The notes: generated from the letters alone by a model not told the origin. DNA of 64,000 nt from Mucilaginibacter psychrotolerans (GCF_004519315.1 NZ_SOZE01000007.1:1-64000), one strand, 5' to 3'; shown: positions 44,462 to 52,762, counted from the first letter of the stretch. Program-made: numbers and translations.

Positions 44462-47014
44462 TTATTGTTTCCTAGCATTCACTAACCTCACCGTCCTGAT
44501 GCCGAATTTAGGCATGCTAAGGCTTGCGCTTAGGCCACCTGCTTTTAGGCGGGTTATTGGTAACGCAGCTTTAACCCTACCATCAAGCTCAACTAACTCA
44601 ACCTTATCTGCTTTCAAATTAAATATTACCTTGCTTTGTACGTTGCCCGCACCTGTATTAAAGAGGCGCACCAGCATATCGTTACCCTCAAAGTTTACGG
44701 CTGATATTTCATAGCCCGGCGGTACCTGTAACAACGAATTGGCGGATGCGGCAGCCGATGCTACCGCTAATAACGGCTCGTTCCATTTCCTGCTTTCTGC
44801 TTCTATGCCCGCCTTGTCCCAAACGCCGGCATGAGGCAACAGGGCGTAGTGAATAGTAGTTGGCCCGGTTATACTATGGTCGCGGTTCCAGAGGCCCATG
44901 CCGGCGTATTGGATATCTAAAGCCAAAGGGAAATCCTGTCCATGGGCGTAATTGGTGGTATGGTCGGTAAACAGGGCCATGCCGTATTTGCCGTCCCCAT
45001 CAGTCACATCTACCCAGTTCAAAAGCACATTGTTCTTGATGCTGTCCCAGCGGGTAAAAAAGGTATTATCCAGTTTACTTTCGGTAACATCGAAGGGGGC
45101 GTTTTTATAAACTTTCTGGTCTTTAAGGTTCAGCGGGAAGTAAGCCAACAGTTTTTCGCGGTCATCGTAAAAGGCTTTCAAAGGGTTTTCTAAACGGTAA
45201 GTCCCTTTGGGCGTAGCCGCGCCGATGCCGGTATTGTTTTTCCAATCAATATGGAGCGTAACATCTATTCGTGGCTGCCCCTGCGCCAGGGTAAGGGTTT
45301 GGGTATAAGCCGTTCCGTTGATGGTGCCTTTGATAGCGAGTTTAACCAGCAGCGGACCATTCTCCAATATCACCACCTTCGCCGGGTTATCCGCTGTGGA
45401 TTTAAAGCCGCCGTCGTTATAAAAATTGCCACGCAACTCGTTAAAGGCACGGACGTTTGTTTGATCTATAAACTCTTTACCATCAAGTTTCTTAGCGATG
45501 ATGCTTTTGATTGCACCACCCTTCGCCGGGTCGATGATGACTTTGTAGAGGTCGGTTTCAATCAGATATCGCCCATCGGACAGTTGCTTAAGCAAGCTGC
45601 CATCCCGATTAGCGCTATTTTTTAAAATTAGCTGGTAAGCAGCGGAACCCATTCCCGGCACAATTGCCTTAAACAACACACTGGCCTTATCGGCAGATAG
45701 CTGCGCTGATACCGGTTTGCCTTTTGCATCTAACAGCACCAATCCGTAGGGACTAACCCCGGGTGGCAATTCAAAAGTAACCACCTCTGCCCTGTTGCTA
45801 CCTGTGGTATTATAAACGTTTACGTACCGGGTCTTGCCCTTGCCGAGGCTTCGCATAGATGTGTTGATGATGCTATCGCAAATGGCGTTGGTGTTGCTGG
45901 TCCACTTAACCACTTTATCTGCCCAGGTATCGCCGGGTTTGCCGTTGTAGGGCACTATCCAGCAATCATGATGCTGGGATAACAGCAACGTGCGCCATGC
46001 CGAATCGAGCTGCGCTTGCGGCCAGGGCGTACCCTTGTATATTTTGGCCATAGCCGCCAATTTCTCGGCCATCACCAGCTTATTTTCTGATACCCTCACC
46101 TCCTGCGCAATCTGTTGCATCACCTGCGAACCCCAAACCAGGCTCACCAGTACATCTTCCTGCGAGAACCGCCAGTCTTCGCGTACATCGTTTTTCGCAA
46201 TGTTGCCAAAATAGTTGCGCCAGGTGGTGTAGATGCTGTTGATAGTGCCCTTTTGCCCGCTGCCGATGAAGGGGCCTTCCTTCCAGCCGGCATCCTGTAA
46301 GGTCATGCCGATGGGGTGGGGCATTCCGGCGGCAATGGCAGCGTTGATATAATGTGGTGCGTTGTTCCAGGCGATGGTTTGCCAGGTTGATTTTGGCGAG
46401 AGCTTTTCCACATCGTATCGCGGCGATGTGACGATACTGCTGCCATCCGGACCGATCCAGTTCACCAACTCGCCGCTATGACTTTGCGTATAGCCGCCCC
46501 AACAGGTATTAGGGTTTTTGAGCGATGCATATTTGATACCGAAAGAAGTCAGGATTTGCGGCAAGGCGCTGGTAAAGCAGGGTTCTTCGGACGAATAACT
46601 GGTAAATACCGCCGTTGGGAAATGCTCCCGCACCAGCTTCATGCCGTAACTAAACTGCCTGATGATGCTCTCGCCGGAGATATTGTAATTATAGCTTTGG
46701 GCGTAGGCGGGGTTTACGTATTCGATACGACCGTTGAGGGATTGGCAGGCAAACAGGGCTTTAAAATCCGCATAGGCTGCCGGGTCCACCGCTTTTGCGC
46801 GGGCCCAGGTTTCGGGCTCCAGTTCTATATTGATCTTCCAGTTTGGGTTATTCTTCAGCATATCCGCCATAAAGCGGGTATTCCAATCCGGGTAGTGCCC
46901 CCATATACCGCCGTGGTACCCATCGATATAATAAGCCGTTTGCGCGGATGCAGCGGGTGCAATCAAGGCAATAAGCGCCACTAATATCACGCGGAGCGGG
47001 GAAATCGCTTTCAA
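44462..47014 (-). CDS. GH38-like alpha-mannosidase, divergent active site
   Basis: An 850-residue secreted enzyme if begun at the TTG at 47014, which gives a textbook signal peptide (MKAISPLRVILVALIALIAPAASAQ region). The open frame continues to 47230, but those residues are a translation of a palindromic repeat. The GH38 layout is visible: N-terminal barrel, helical region with LLLSQHHDCW (the QHHD block bearing a zinc ligand), and large C-terminal beta domains. The first metal motif, normally HxDxGW, reads IDGYHGGIWGH, and the nucleophile region reads SSEEPCF instead of the usual DPFGHS-like text, so chemistry or specificity may differ. It follows an SGNH gene and is likely controlled with it. 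GH38 enzymes cleave alpha-mannosides. Confidence 0.8.
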   Translation of the reverse strand: MKAISPLRVILVALIALIAPAASAQTAYYIDGYHGGIWGHYPDWNTRFMADMLKNNPNWKINIELEPETWARAKAVDPAAYADFKALFACQSLNGRIEYVNPAYAQSYNYNISGESIIRQFSYGMKLVREHFPTAVFTSYSSEEPCFTSALPQILTSFGIKYASLKNPNTCWGGYTQSHSGELVNWIGPDGSSIVTSPRYDVEKLSPKSTWQTIAWNNAPHYINAAIAAGMPHPIGMTLQDAGWKEGPFIGSGQKGTINSIYTTWRNYFGNIAKNDVREDWRFSQEDVLVSLVWGSQVMQQIAQEVRVSENKLVMAEKLAAMAKIYKGTPWPQAQLDSAWRTLLLSQHHDCWIVPYNGKPGDTWADKVVKWTSNTNAICDSIINTSMRSLGKGKTRYVNVYNTTGSNRAEVVTFELPPGVSPYGLVLLDAKGKPVSAQLSADKASVLFKAIVPGMGSAAYQLILKNSANRDGSLLKQLSDGRYLIETDLYKVIIDPAKGGAIKSIIAKKLDGKEFIDQTNVRAFNELRGNFYNDGGFKSTADNPAKVVILENGPLLVKLAIKGTINGTAYTQTLTLAQGQPRIDVTLHIDWKNNTGIGAATPKGTYRLENPLKAFYDDREKLLAYFPLNLKDQKVYKNAPFDVTESKLDNTFFTRWDSIKNNVLLNWVDVTDGDGKYGMALFTDHTTNYAHGQDFPLALDIQYAGMGLWNRDHSITGPTTIHYALLPHAGVWDKAGIEAESRKWNEPLLAVASAAASANSLLQVPPGYEISAVNFEGNDMLVRLFNTGAGNVQSKVIFNLKADKVELVELDGRVKAALPITRLKAGGLSASLSMPKFGIRTVRLVNARKQ

Positions 47015-47024
47015 ATTCTTTGTT

Positions 47025-47152
47025 CCCCTCTCGAGAGGTGGCGCGGTGGCTTGCATGAGGGGAGGGGTGTGTTCGGCACCTTGCCATAGCAGAATGCATA
47101 GCGTGCAAACACCCCCCTCCCCCTCCCCTCCTCTCGAGAGGGGAATCGCACA
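47025..47152. repeat. Palindromic repeat family R1, copy 3, at the GH38 start
   Basis: CCCCTCTCGAGAGG and CCTCTCGAGAGGGG border the element, which ends GGGGAATCGCACA like the other copies. It ends 10 bp from the proposed TTG start of the GH38 gene. A longer inverted pair, GGAAATCGCTTT (47000-47011) and AAAGCGATTTCC, encloses the whole element. It is open in the GH38 frame, which explains the misleading long N-terminus. Confidence 0.85.
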
Positions 47153-47226
47153 TTCCATCGTGCGCGATATTTTAAAAAGCGATTTCCAAGTCGCGCGGAT
47201 GATATTCAGGTAGGATTTCATCAAAA

Positions 47227-48615
47227 TCAATTAACTAAGGTGATACGGAAGCGATGCGGCAAGGGTTTGTTTACGGTGTACATCTCGTTCGTGAGCAGGT
47301 CCATCTCTTTTTGCCAGGCATCGCGTACTGCCTTAAAGCGCGCCTTTTGATAGGATGGAAGCGTAATAGCCACGAAGAAATCCTTTTTGGCGTATTGCTT
47401 TAGCGAATCTACCGTGGCCTCGCTATCGTTAAATAGCAATCCTTTGGGTTTCAGGATGGAGTAGTGTATCCAGTAATACTCGCGCAGGCGGCGTTCTATT
47501 GCCCAGCGCTCTTCGTTAATGTGCATCACCGCCAAAGCCTGCTGGTACTGCGGGGTTGATTTGATCAGCGCCAGGTTTATACCCTGCGCAAACTCAGCGC
47601 CGCTATAGGTGCCGATGGTTTTGCCGTCGATACTTAAATGATATGTTTTAGCCTGCAGGCCGCTCACCTGTAGTATCTCCCGGTTAAATTCCTCCGTAAA
47701 GGGTATTACTTTCAAGGCTTCGGACTGCGCCTTATCCGGCCGGCCGAACCCGCTTGGGATGGTGTCCATAGGATACGGCAGCGAATTGGCCAGATAAGTA
47801 AATTGTAAGTCCTTTGAGTTGATGGCTGGCCGCGTAATTAAGCAGTTTTTTGCTAAAACGATTTTTTTATTGGGGGCATTTATAGCAACACTAGCCACCT
47901 CGCCCCCGGCTAAGCCCTGTGCTTTGAGGAACACGTAGGCCATTACCATTTGCCCGTCGTTAGTGGGGTGTATGCGGTCGCTGCCCTCCAGGGTGAAGGT
48001 AGAATCTGTCAGTTGCCCGCGCTGATTGATCGATGTCATCGGTGCACCGAAATCGACGTAGTCCCAATTTTGCTTTATGGCTTCTGCCTGTTGTTTTGCG
48101 GCAATGGCCCGCATGGCTGTATTCTTTTTTAATAAGGGCGTAGCCTTTATCTTACTCGTTTCATCATAGGGTGAGGAGCCTATCATCACTTTGCGCACGC
48201 CCGGATATTGCGCTAGTTTACTGCTAATTAACGCGAAGCTTTTTAAAGATTCGGCCACTTTTGCCGCGTAAACCGAGTCGGCATTAGGGCTTTTGAGGTT
48301 TTGGTAGCCGGTATCGTTCATGCCGAAGGTGAGCGTAACTACCGTTGGCTTCTTAGCGAATACGTCGCCATCCAGCCGTTCGTACATCTGCCGGGCAACG
48401 TCCCCGCCTATGCCGGCGTTGAAGAATTGCATGCGCCTGTTGGGGAAATGCGTAAGGTAATACAGCCAAATGTAAGCGTGGTAATGCCCGCCATCGGTAA
48501 TGCTATTGCCGGTAAACACTACCCTATCGCCCGCTTTAAAGGGTTTGATGGTTTGCGCGTAAAGGTTGCTTGCGGTATAAAAAACAAAAAGAGTAGCCAG
48601 TAAACTTCGTTTCAT
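47227..48615 (-). CDS. SGNH/GDSL-type esterase, two-domain, copy 2
   Basis: A 462-residue paralogue of the protein at 39741 with the same domain order. Signal ends NLYAQ; motifs are TGNSITDGGHYH, AGIGGD, FGMND and DRIHPTNDG. The C-terminal domain again has LPYPMDTIPSGFGRPDKAQSEA and an ERRLREYYWIHY helix block. A perfect-arm operator palindrome lies 19 bp upstream of the start. The GH38 gene follows after 212 bp that contain a palindromic repeat. The arrangement mirrors the GH92-SGNH pair: one large SGNH esterase per mannosidase unit. Confidence 0.88.
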   Translation of the reverse strand: MKRSLLATLFVFYTASNLYAQTIKPFKAGDRVVFTGNSITDGGHYHAYIWLYYLTHFPNRRMQFFNAGIGGDVARQMYERLDGDVFAKKPTVVTLTFGMNDTGYQNLKSPNADSVYAAKVAESLKSFALISSKLAQYPGVRKVMIGSSPYDETSKIKATPLLKKNTAMRAIAAKQQAEAIKQNWDYVDFGAPMTSINQRGQLTDSTFTLEGSDRIHPTNDGQMVMAYVFLKAQGLAGGEVASVAINAPNKKIVLAKNCLITRPAINSKDLQFTYLANSLPYPMDTIPSGFGRPDKAQSEALKVIPFTEEFNREILQVSGLQAKTYHLSIDGKTIGTYSGAEFAQGINLALIKSTPQYQQALAVMHINEERWAIERRLREYYWIHYSILKPKGLLFNDSEATVDSLKQYAKKDFFVAITLPSYQKARFKAVRDAWQKEMDLLTNEMYTVNKPLPHRFRITLVN

Positions 48616-48633
48616 GAAACAAAGTTATAAAAA

Positions 48634-48649
48634 GCTAAATCAATTTAGC
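48634..48649. promoter_or_regulatory. LacI-type operator, site G
   Basis: GCTAAATCAATTTAGC, the best copy of the palindrome together with site C, with exact 7-base arms. It lies only 19 bp before the SGNH start at 48615, a place where a bound repressor would block transcription. Confidence 0.75.
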
Positions 48650-48703
48650 TTTTCTGGAATTATTTTTCGTGCTTGTAACCGCTTTGGTACCTAATCCAAC
48701 GGA

Positions 48704-48823
48704 TAATAAAAAAGAAGCTGTATCAAATCGAAATCCTTGATGGTTAATTTTAACCGCAGAGGTTGCAGAGAAGCCACAGAGGGGGCACAGCGCCATGCTA
48801 ATTGCTTAATTTGATACAGCTTC
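48704..48823 (-). terminator. Long-loop terminator/inverted repeat after the alpha/beta hydrolase
   Basis: GAAGCTGTATCAAAT (48714-48728) and ATTTGATACAGCTTC (48809-48823) are perfect 15-base inverted arms around an 80-base loop that holds a CGCAGAGGTTGCAGAG-like repeat. On the minus strand the stem is followed by TTTTTTATTATCC, so it can end the hydrolase transcript. Confidence 0.65.
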
Positions 48824-48833
48824 GATTATTTTA

Positions 48834-49655
48834 TTATGCTTTTATAAAGGCCAGCAAATCTTTGTTAATGGTTGCAGCCTCGGTAGTAGGCATGCCGTGC
48901 GGGAAACCCGGGTACGAAATCAGTGTGCCGTTTTTCAGCAGCTTGATAGCCTTAACAGCAGTGAGCGGAAAAGGCACTATCTGGTCGTCTTCGCCGTGCA
49001 ACACCAGCACGGGGATATCTACACTTTTCAGGTCTTCGGTAAAATCTGTTTCAGAGAATACCTTTACACAATCGTAATGGGCTTTTATGCCGCCCATCAT
49101 GCCCTGGCGCCACCAGTTGTCTCTAACAGCCGGTGATATTTTAGCCCCCTCGCGGTTATACCCAAAAAATGGCATGGTAAAATCCTGGAAATACTGCGTT
49201 CTATTTGTTGCTACACCTTCGCGTATGCCATCGAACACCGCTAAAGGGATGCCCTCAGGGTTCTCTTCCGTTTGCACCATAATGGGGGTAACCGCGCTGA
49301 TGAGCACAGCCTTGGCTATGTGGCCATTGCCGTGCTTTGCTGCATAACGGATAACTTCGCCGCCGCCGGTAGAGTGGCCAATGTGTATGGCATCCTTCAA
49401 ACCAAGTGCTGCTACCAGTTCTGCAACATCTGCCGCGTAGGTATCCATATCGTTGCCGGTTGCGGTTTGGGTAGAGCGACCGTGCCCGCGGCGGTCATGC
49501 GCTATGACGCGGTATCCTTGCTCTACAAAAAACATCATCTGCAGGTCCCAATCGTCGCCTGATAGTGGCCAACCATGGTGGAAAACGATAGGTTGCCCTG
49601 TCCCCCAGTCTTTGTAATAAATCTCCGTTCCGTCTTTTACTTTAATTGTGCTCAT
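48834..49655 (-). CDS. Alpha/beta hydrolase, cofactor-free chloroperoxidase type
   Basis: A 273-residue cytosolic enzyme from the ATG at 49655; the frame extends upstream, but the family normally begins at the MSTIKVKDGTEIYYKDWG block. The catalytic triad is GHSTGGGE (Ser95), HGEDDQIVPF (Asp) and YPGFPHGMP (His). An HHGWPLSGDDWD oxyanion region and DRRGHGRS are typical of the non-heme chloroperoxidase/arylesterase group. Such enzymes are mainly esterases; perhydrolase activity with acetic acid is a side reaction. It is a single-gene unit with its own terminator, divergent from the second LacI gene, and seems unrelated to the glycan set. Confidence 0.87.
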   Translation of the reverse strand: MSTIKVKDGTEIYYKDWGTGQPIVFHHGWPLSGDDWDLQMMFFVEQGYRVIAHDRRGHGRSTQTATGNDMDTYAADVAELVAALGLKDAIHIGHSTGGGEVIRYAAKHGNGHIAKAVLISAVTPIMVQTEENPEGIPLAVFDGIREGVATNRTQYFQDFTMPFFGYNREGAKISPAVRDNWWRQGMMGGIKAHYDCVKVFSETDFTEDLKSVDIPVLVLHGEDDQIVPFPLTAVKAIKLLKNGTLISYPGFPHGMPTTEAATINKDLLAFIKA

Positions 49656-50075
49656 TGGTTTTTGTTTTTTATGGTGTGAATACTGAATTAGGGCAATTTT
49701 GCTTGGATGGTTGCGTAAGGAGGGGGCAATTATACGGCTTTGCGTAATCATCGAAGCGCCGGAAACAACCTGCACGTAAATGCTCAAGAGAGTGTTAACG
49801 CCAATTTCTTTTTACGAAAACAAAATAGCAAATTTTGTGCAACTACAGATAAATCAGCAAAAATTTAACATAAAGATCATCGCAAAACGCAAAATTGACC
49901 CGTAGTTAACACCGGCTTTAAAAAGCCGCTATCGAGCCGCAAAACATGCCAACTGTGCCGCCTGGCGTAGTATTGCGGATATCTTTAAACAGCACCCTAA
50001 TTGGGCAGCCATACTTGTGTGCGAGTAGAATTTGATTAGTTAGGGGAAAAACCTCGGGGAGATCCGCTTTTAAAT
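49656..50075. other. Intergenic region, no gene seen
   Basis: About 420 bp upstream of the alpha/beta hydrolase. I see AT-rich sequence and short stems but no credible reading frame, operator copy or RNA gene before the inverted-repeat element at 50076. Confidence 0.5.
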
Positions 50076-50231
50076 GGGGGCACCTACGAAGCCCGCAGCA
50101 TTGCCTGTTAATTTTCTATAAACACAATACCCCTAACGTAGCGTAAAACTCAATTCGAGCTAAACACTCCGTTAGGGGATCGTGTTTATAACGGCAGTAA
50201 CAAAAGCCCGAAGGCTGCATAGGTGCCCCCC
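50076..50231. repeat. 156-bp imperfect inverted-repeat element
   Basis: Left arm GGGGGCACCTACGAAGCC ... ATAAACACAATACCCCTAACG pairs with the right arm read backwards GGGGGGCACCTATGCAGCC ... ATAAACACGATCCCCTAACGG. The arms run about 65 bases each around a short AT-rich centre. No reading frame of note. It resembles a small non-autonomous palindromic element and sits about 105 bp upstream of the second LacI gene. Confidence 0.7.
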
Positions 50232-50337
50232 AATCAGCCTCTAATCTAAAGGCGATTTCCCTGGAAAGAATCTGTTTGATTCTTTATACTAAAGGCAATA
50301 CCAAATTGCTTTATACTTGTACATTGCTTTATAATAA

Positions 50338-51345
50338 ATGTATAAACCGGCTACCATAAAAGATATCGCTGCGGCATTGAACCTATCGCCCTCCACCGTA
50401 TCGCGGGCGCTGCGCGATGGCTATGAAATAAGCGCCGAAACAAAAAAGACCGTAGTGGCTTACGCGCAAAGCGTAAACTATAAATCGAACCCGAATGCGC
50501 TGGGACTAAAAAACAAACGAAGTTATTCGATAGGCATCGTGGTGCCGGAGCTGGCCAATAGTTTCTTTTCGCAAGCTATTGCCGGTATAGAATCTGTAGC
50601 TTACGAAAAGGGCTATCACACCATTATCTCCCAAACGCACGATTCTACCGAACGGGAAAGCATCAACGTGAATCATCTGGCTAACCGCTCGGTAGATGGT
50701 TTGCTGATATCCATGTCATCGGGCACAACGGATTACGATTTTCTGACCAGACTGAATAAAAACGGACTGCCGATTGTTTTCTTCGACAGGATAATAGACG
50801 AGATAGACACTTTTAAAGTAACCTCCGACAATCAGAGCGGTGCATTTAAGGCAACCGGGGCACTGGTTGGTATGGACTGCCGCCGTATTGCCTTATTGGC
50901 CAGCGCCCCGCAATTATCTATCACTAACGAGCGGCTTGCCGGTTATAAAGAAGCCCTGTCACACCACCATATCCCTTTTAGCGAAAGCCTGGTTAGATAC
51001 TGCTATAAAGGCGGCAGCGATTACCAGGAAGTAGAGGACGCCTTAAAGGAGCTGTTGGCCAATACCGATAAACCCGATGCCATCTTCATCGGTAGCGACA
51101 GTATCAGTATCTGCTGCATCAGGGCTATCAAAAACCTGGGGCTGGATACCGGGGGCATCAAAATAGCCGGATTCTCCAACTCGGATGTGGTGGATTTGTT
51201 ACAACCATCCATCATTTACGTACGGCAAAGGGCATTTGAAATGGGCAAGATAGCGGTTGAAATGCTGCTGAAGCTGATAGAAAGCCGCTACCCCATAACC
51301 GAATTTGAAACGCGCGTACTGGACACTGAACTGTACTGCCCCTAA
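50338..51345 (+). CDS. LacI-family transcriptional regulator, second copy
   Basis: A 335-residue repressor from the ATG at 50338. The helix-turn-helix is ATIKDIAAALNLSPSTVSRALRDG, then a hinge (NPNALGLKNKRSYSIGIVVPE) and a sensor domain with VFFDRIIDEIDTFKVTSDN and IFIGSDSISICCIRAI. The upstream region shows AAAGGCAAT/ATTGCTTT as a possible own operator, unlike the GCTAAATCGATTTAGC sites. It is convergent with the broken SGNH gene and divergent from the alpha/beta hydrolase. Target genes are not evident here; it could control a locus elsewhere or compete for the shared palindrome. Confidence 0.88.
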   Translation: MYKPATIKDIAAALNLSPSTVSRALRDGYEISAETKKTVVAYAQSVNYKSNPNALGLKNKRSYSIGIVVPELANSFFSQAIAGIESVAYEKGYHTIISQTHDSTERESINVNHLANRSVDGLLISMSSGTTDYDFLTRLNKNGLPIVFFDRIIDEIDTFKVTSDNQSGAFKATGALVGMDCRRIALLASAPQLSITNERLAGYKEALSHHHIPFSESLVRYCYKGGSDYQEVEDALKELLANTDKPDAIFIGSDSISICCIRAIKNLGLDTGGIKIAGFSNSDVVDLLQPSIIYVRQRAFEMGKIAVEMLLKLIESRYPITEFETRVLDTELYCP

Positions 51346-51366
51346 CAGGCCACATCCCGGTCGGGA

Positions 51367-52131
51367 TTACCTTATAAATTTTAGGTTTTTGCTTACCTGC
51401 TTTATCCACTCGCGGGCAAATAATTCGTGTCCGTTGGGCATAGGGTGTATGCCATCCCACATCCAGTATTCGGGCGGGCCGTGCTGCGCTGCAGCTTTGG
51501 TAAAATGCTCCTGCAGGGGTACATAAATGGCATTGAATTCCCCAGCCAGTTTTTTTGCCGTAGCCTGTCGTGGGGTTATCTCGCTCAGGTATTTGTCCCA
51601 TTGCTCTCTTACTTTACCTACGGGCAGTATAAAGGGTTCTCATATAACCAATTGCACATCGGGCATCTTCTGCATGGTTTGGGTAAGCAACGCCCTGAAA
51701 TTGGTTTCATAGCTTTCGGCAGTATAGCCTTTATCGCCCCAAACGGCATGCATGGTATCGTTTACGCCTATCAAAATGCTCAGCAAGTTGGGCTTTAGGG
51801 CAAGGGTATCGATGTCCCATCGGGCGGTCAGATCCGGCACGGTGTTGCCGCTGATGCCGCGATTGATGAAGTGAAAGCCTTTCTGCGGGAAGTTGTACCA
51901 TAAACGCGCGGCAATCAAATAAGCGTAGCCATGACCCAGGATATGGTTCCAGTCGTTATCGCGGGTGCGGTTACCATCGGTAATCGAATCGCCCTGGAAC
52001 AAGAAAGTATAGCCTTCACCATCTTTGTTAGTGTCTGGTAAAGCGGTTGCGTTTAGGGCAGATGGTAAAGTAATAGCCGCTGCGCCGGCAAGGGCGGCAT
52101 TTTTTATGAAATCTCTTCGCGATGATGGCAT
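51367..52131 (-). pseudogene. SGNH hydrolase interrupted by in-frame TGA
   Basis: An SGNH hydrolase of 253 sense codons broken at codon 164 by TGA (51640-51642). Before the stop: a twin-arginine-like leader MPSSRRDFIKNAALAG, FLFQGDSITDGNRTRDNDWNH, ISGNTV and LIGVND. After it the same frame continues as EPFILPVGKVREQWDKY and ends with MWDGIHPMPNGHELFAREW, holding the catalytic Asp-His, then TAA at 51367. No frame change is needed, so a single base change explains the break. The truncated product lacks the catalytic His and should be inactive. Sequencing error or UGA readthrough are alternatives. It is convergent with the LacI gene, 21 bp away. Confidence 0.85.
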
Positions 52132-52328
52132 CAGTCTATTGGTTTTGATGCTGTAAGGTAGGATTAAAAGGGATAAGCCGCAATCGGTTGTATTGGCGCG
52201 ATTGAGATTTGACAACTTTTTAAAAGTTGTCAAATCTGAGCGGCGGCCTCATCCTGCGCTAAGGATTGAAGTGGATACCGGCCGCGGGCTAGCGGATTAA
52301 GGCCTGCAGGCGTAAGAATGGAAAGCCT

Positions 52329-52517
52329 GACCCAAAGGGGAGCGCCTATAAGTTTAAAGACGATTGCTTATACCCAACTATGTAATTGCGAGTGATAACG
52401 CGGCAATCATTGGTGCGAAGGTCGCACTTGCAAAGCCGCTCTGCTGGCCGAGGATTGCTTCGTCGCCGCCAGCGCGCTTTTCCCGCGCTGCTTCTCGCAA
52501 AGACGATGTGGTGACGG
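52329..52517. repeat. 189-bp direct repeat, copy 1
   Basis: Begins GACCCAAAGGGGAGCGC and ends GATGTGGTGACGG; repeated at 52552-52740, offset 223 bp. It contains TAATTGCGAGTGATAACGCGGCAATCAT and an inverse-type part GAGGATTGCTTCGTCG ... CTTCTCGCAAAGACGA, so each copy is itself palindromic in the manner of common ATTGCGAG/GCAATC intergenic repeats. Confidence 0.8.
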
Positions 52518-52551
52518 AATGTCTGTATAATCCCCTCTCTAACGAAAAGCC

Positions 52552-52740
52552 GACCCAAGGGGGAGCGCGCATAAGTATAAAGATGATAGCTTATACCCAA
52601 CTATGTAATTGCGAGTGATAACGCGGCAATCATCGGTGCGAAGGTCGCACTTGCAAAGGCACTCTGCTAACCGAGGATTGCTTCGTCGCCCCAAACGCAA
52701 TTGGCCCGCGCTGCTTCTCGCAAAGACGATGTGGTGATGG
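52552..52740. repeat. 189-bp direct repeat, copy 2
   Basis: Second copy of the unit at 52329, same orientation, separated by about 34 bp. Differences are scattered substitutions. The two copies and their flanks make up the 631-bp gap between the broken SGNH gene and the DUF4249 gene. Nothing gene-like is visible in 52132-52328 either. Confidence 0.8.
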
Positions 52741-52762
52741 CTCGCCGCATATAACATCCCCG

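Noticed and set aside
47015..47230. Extended N-terminus of the GH38 protein
   Set aside because: The residues come from the R1 repeat and delay the signal peptide; a TTG at 47014 gives a proper leader.
47852..47867. GCTAAAACGATTTTTT, similar to the shared operator
   Set aside because: It lies inside the SGNH coding sequence and only one arm matches; treated as chance.
51212..51601. 129-codon minus-strand frame over the LacI 3' end
   Set aside because: It is in another frame from the SGNH continuation; the conserved SGNH C-terminus is in the frame of the interrupted gene.
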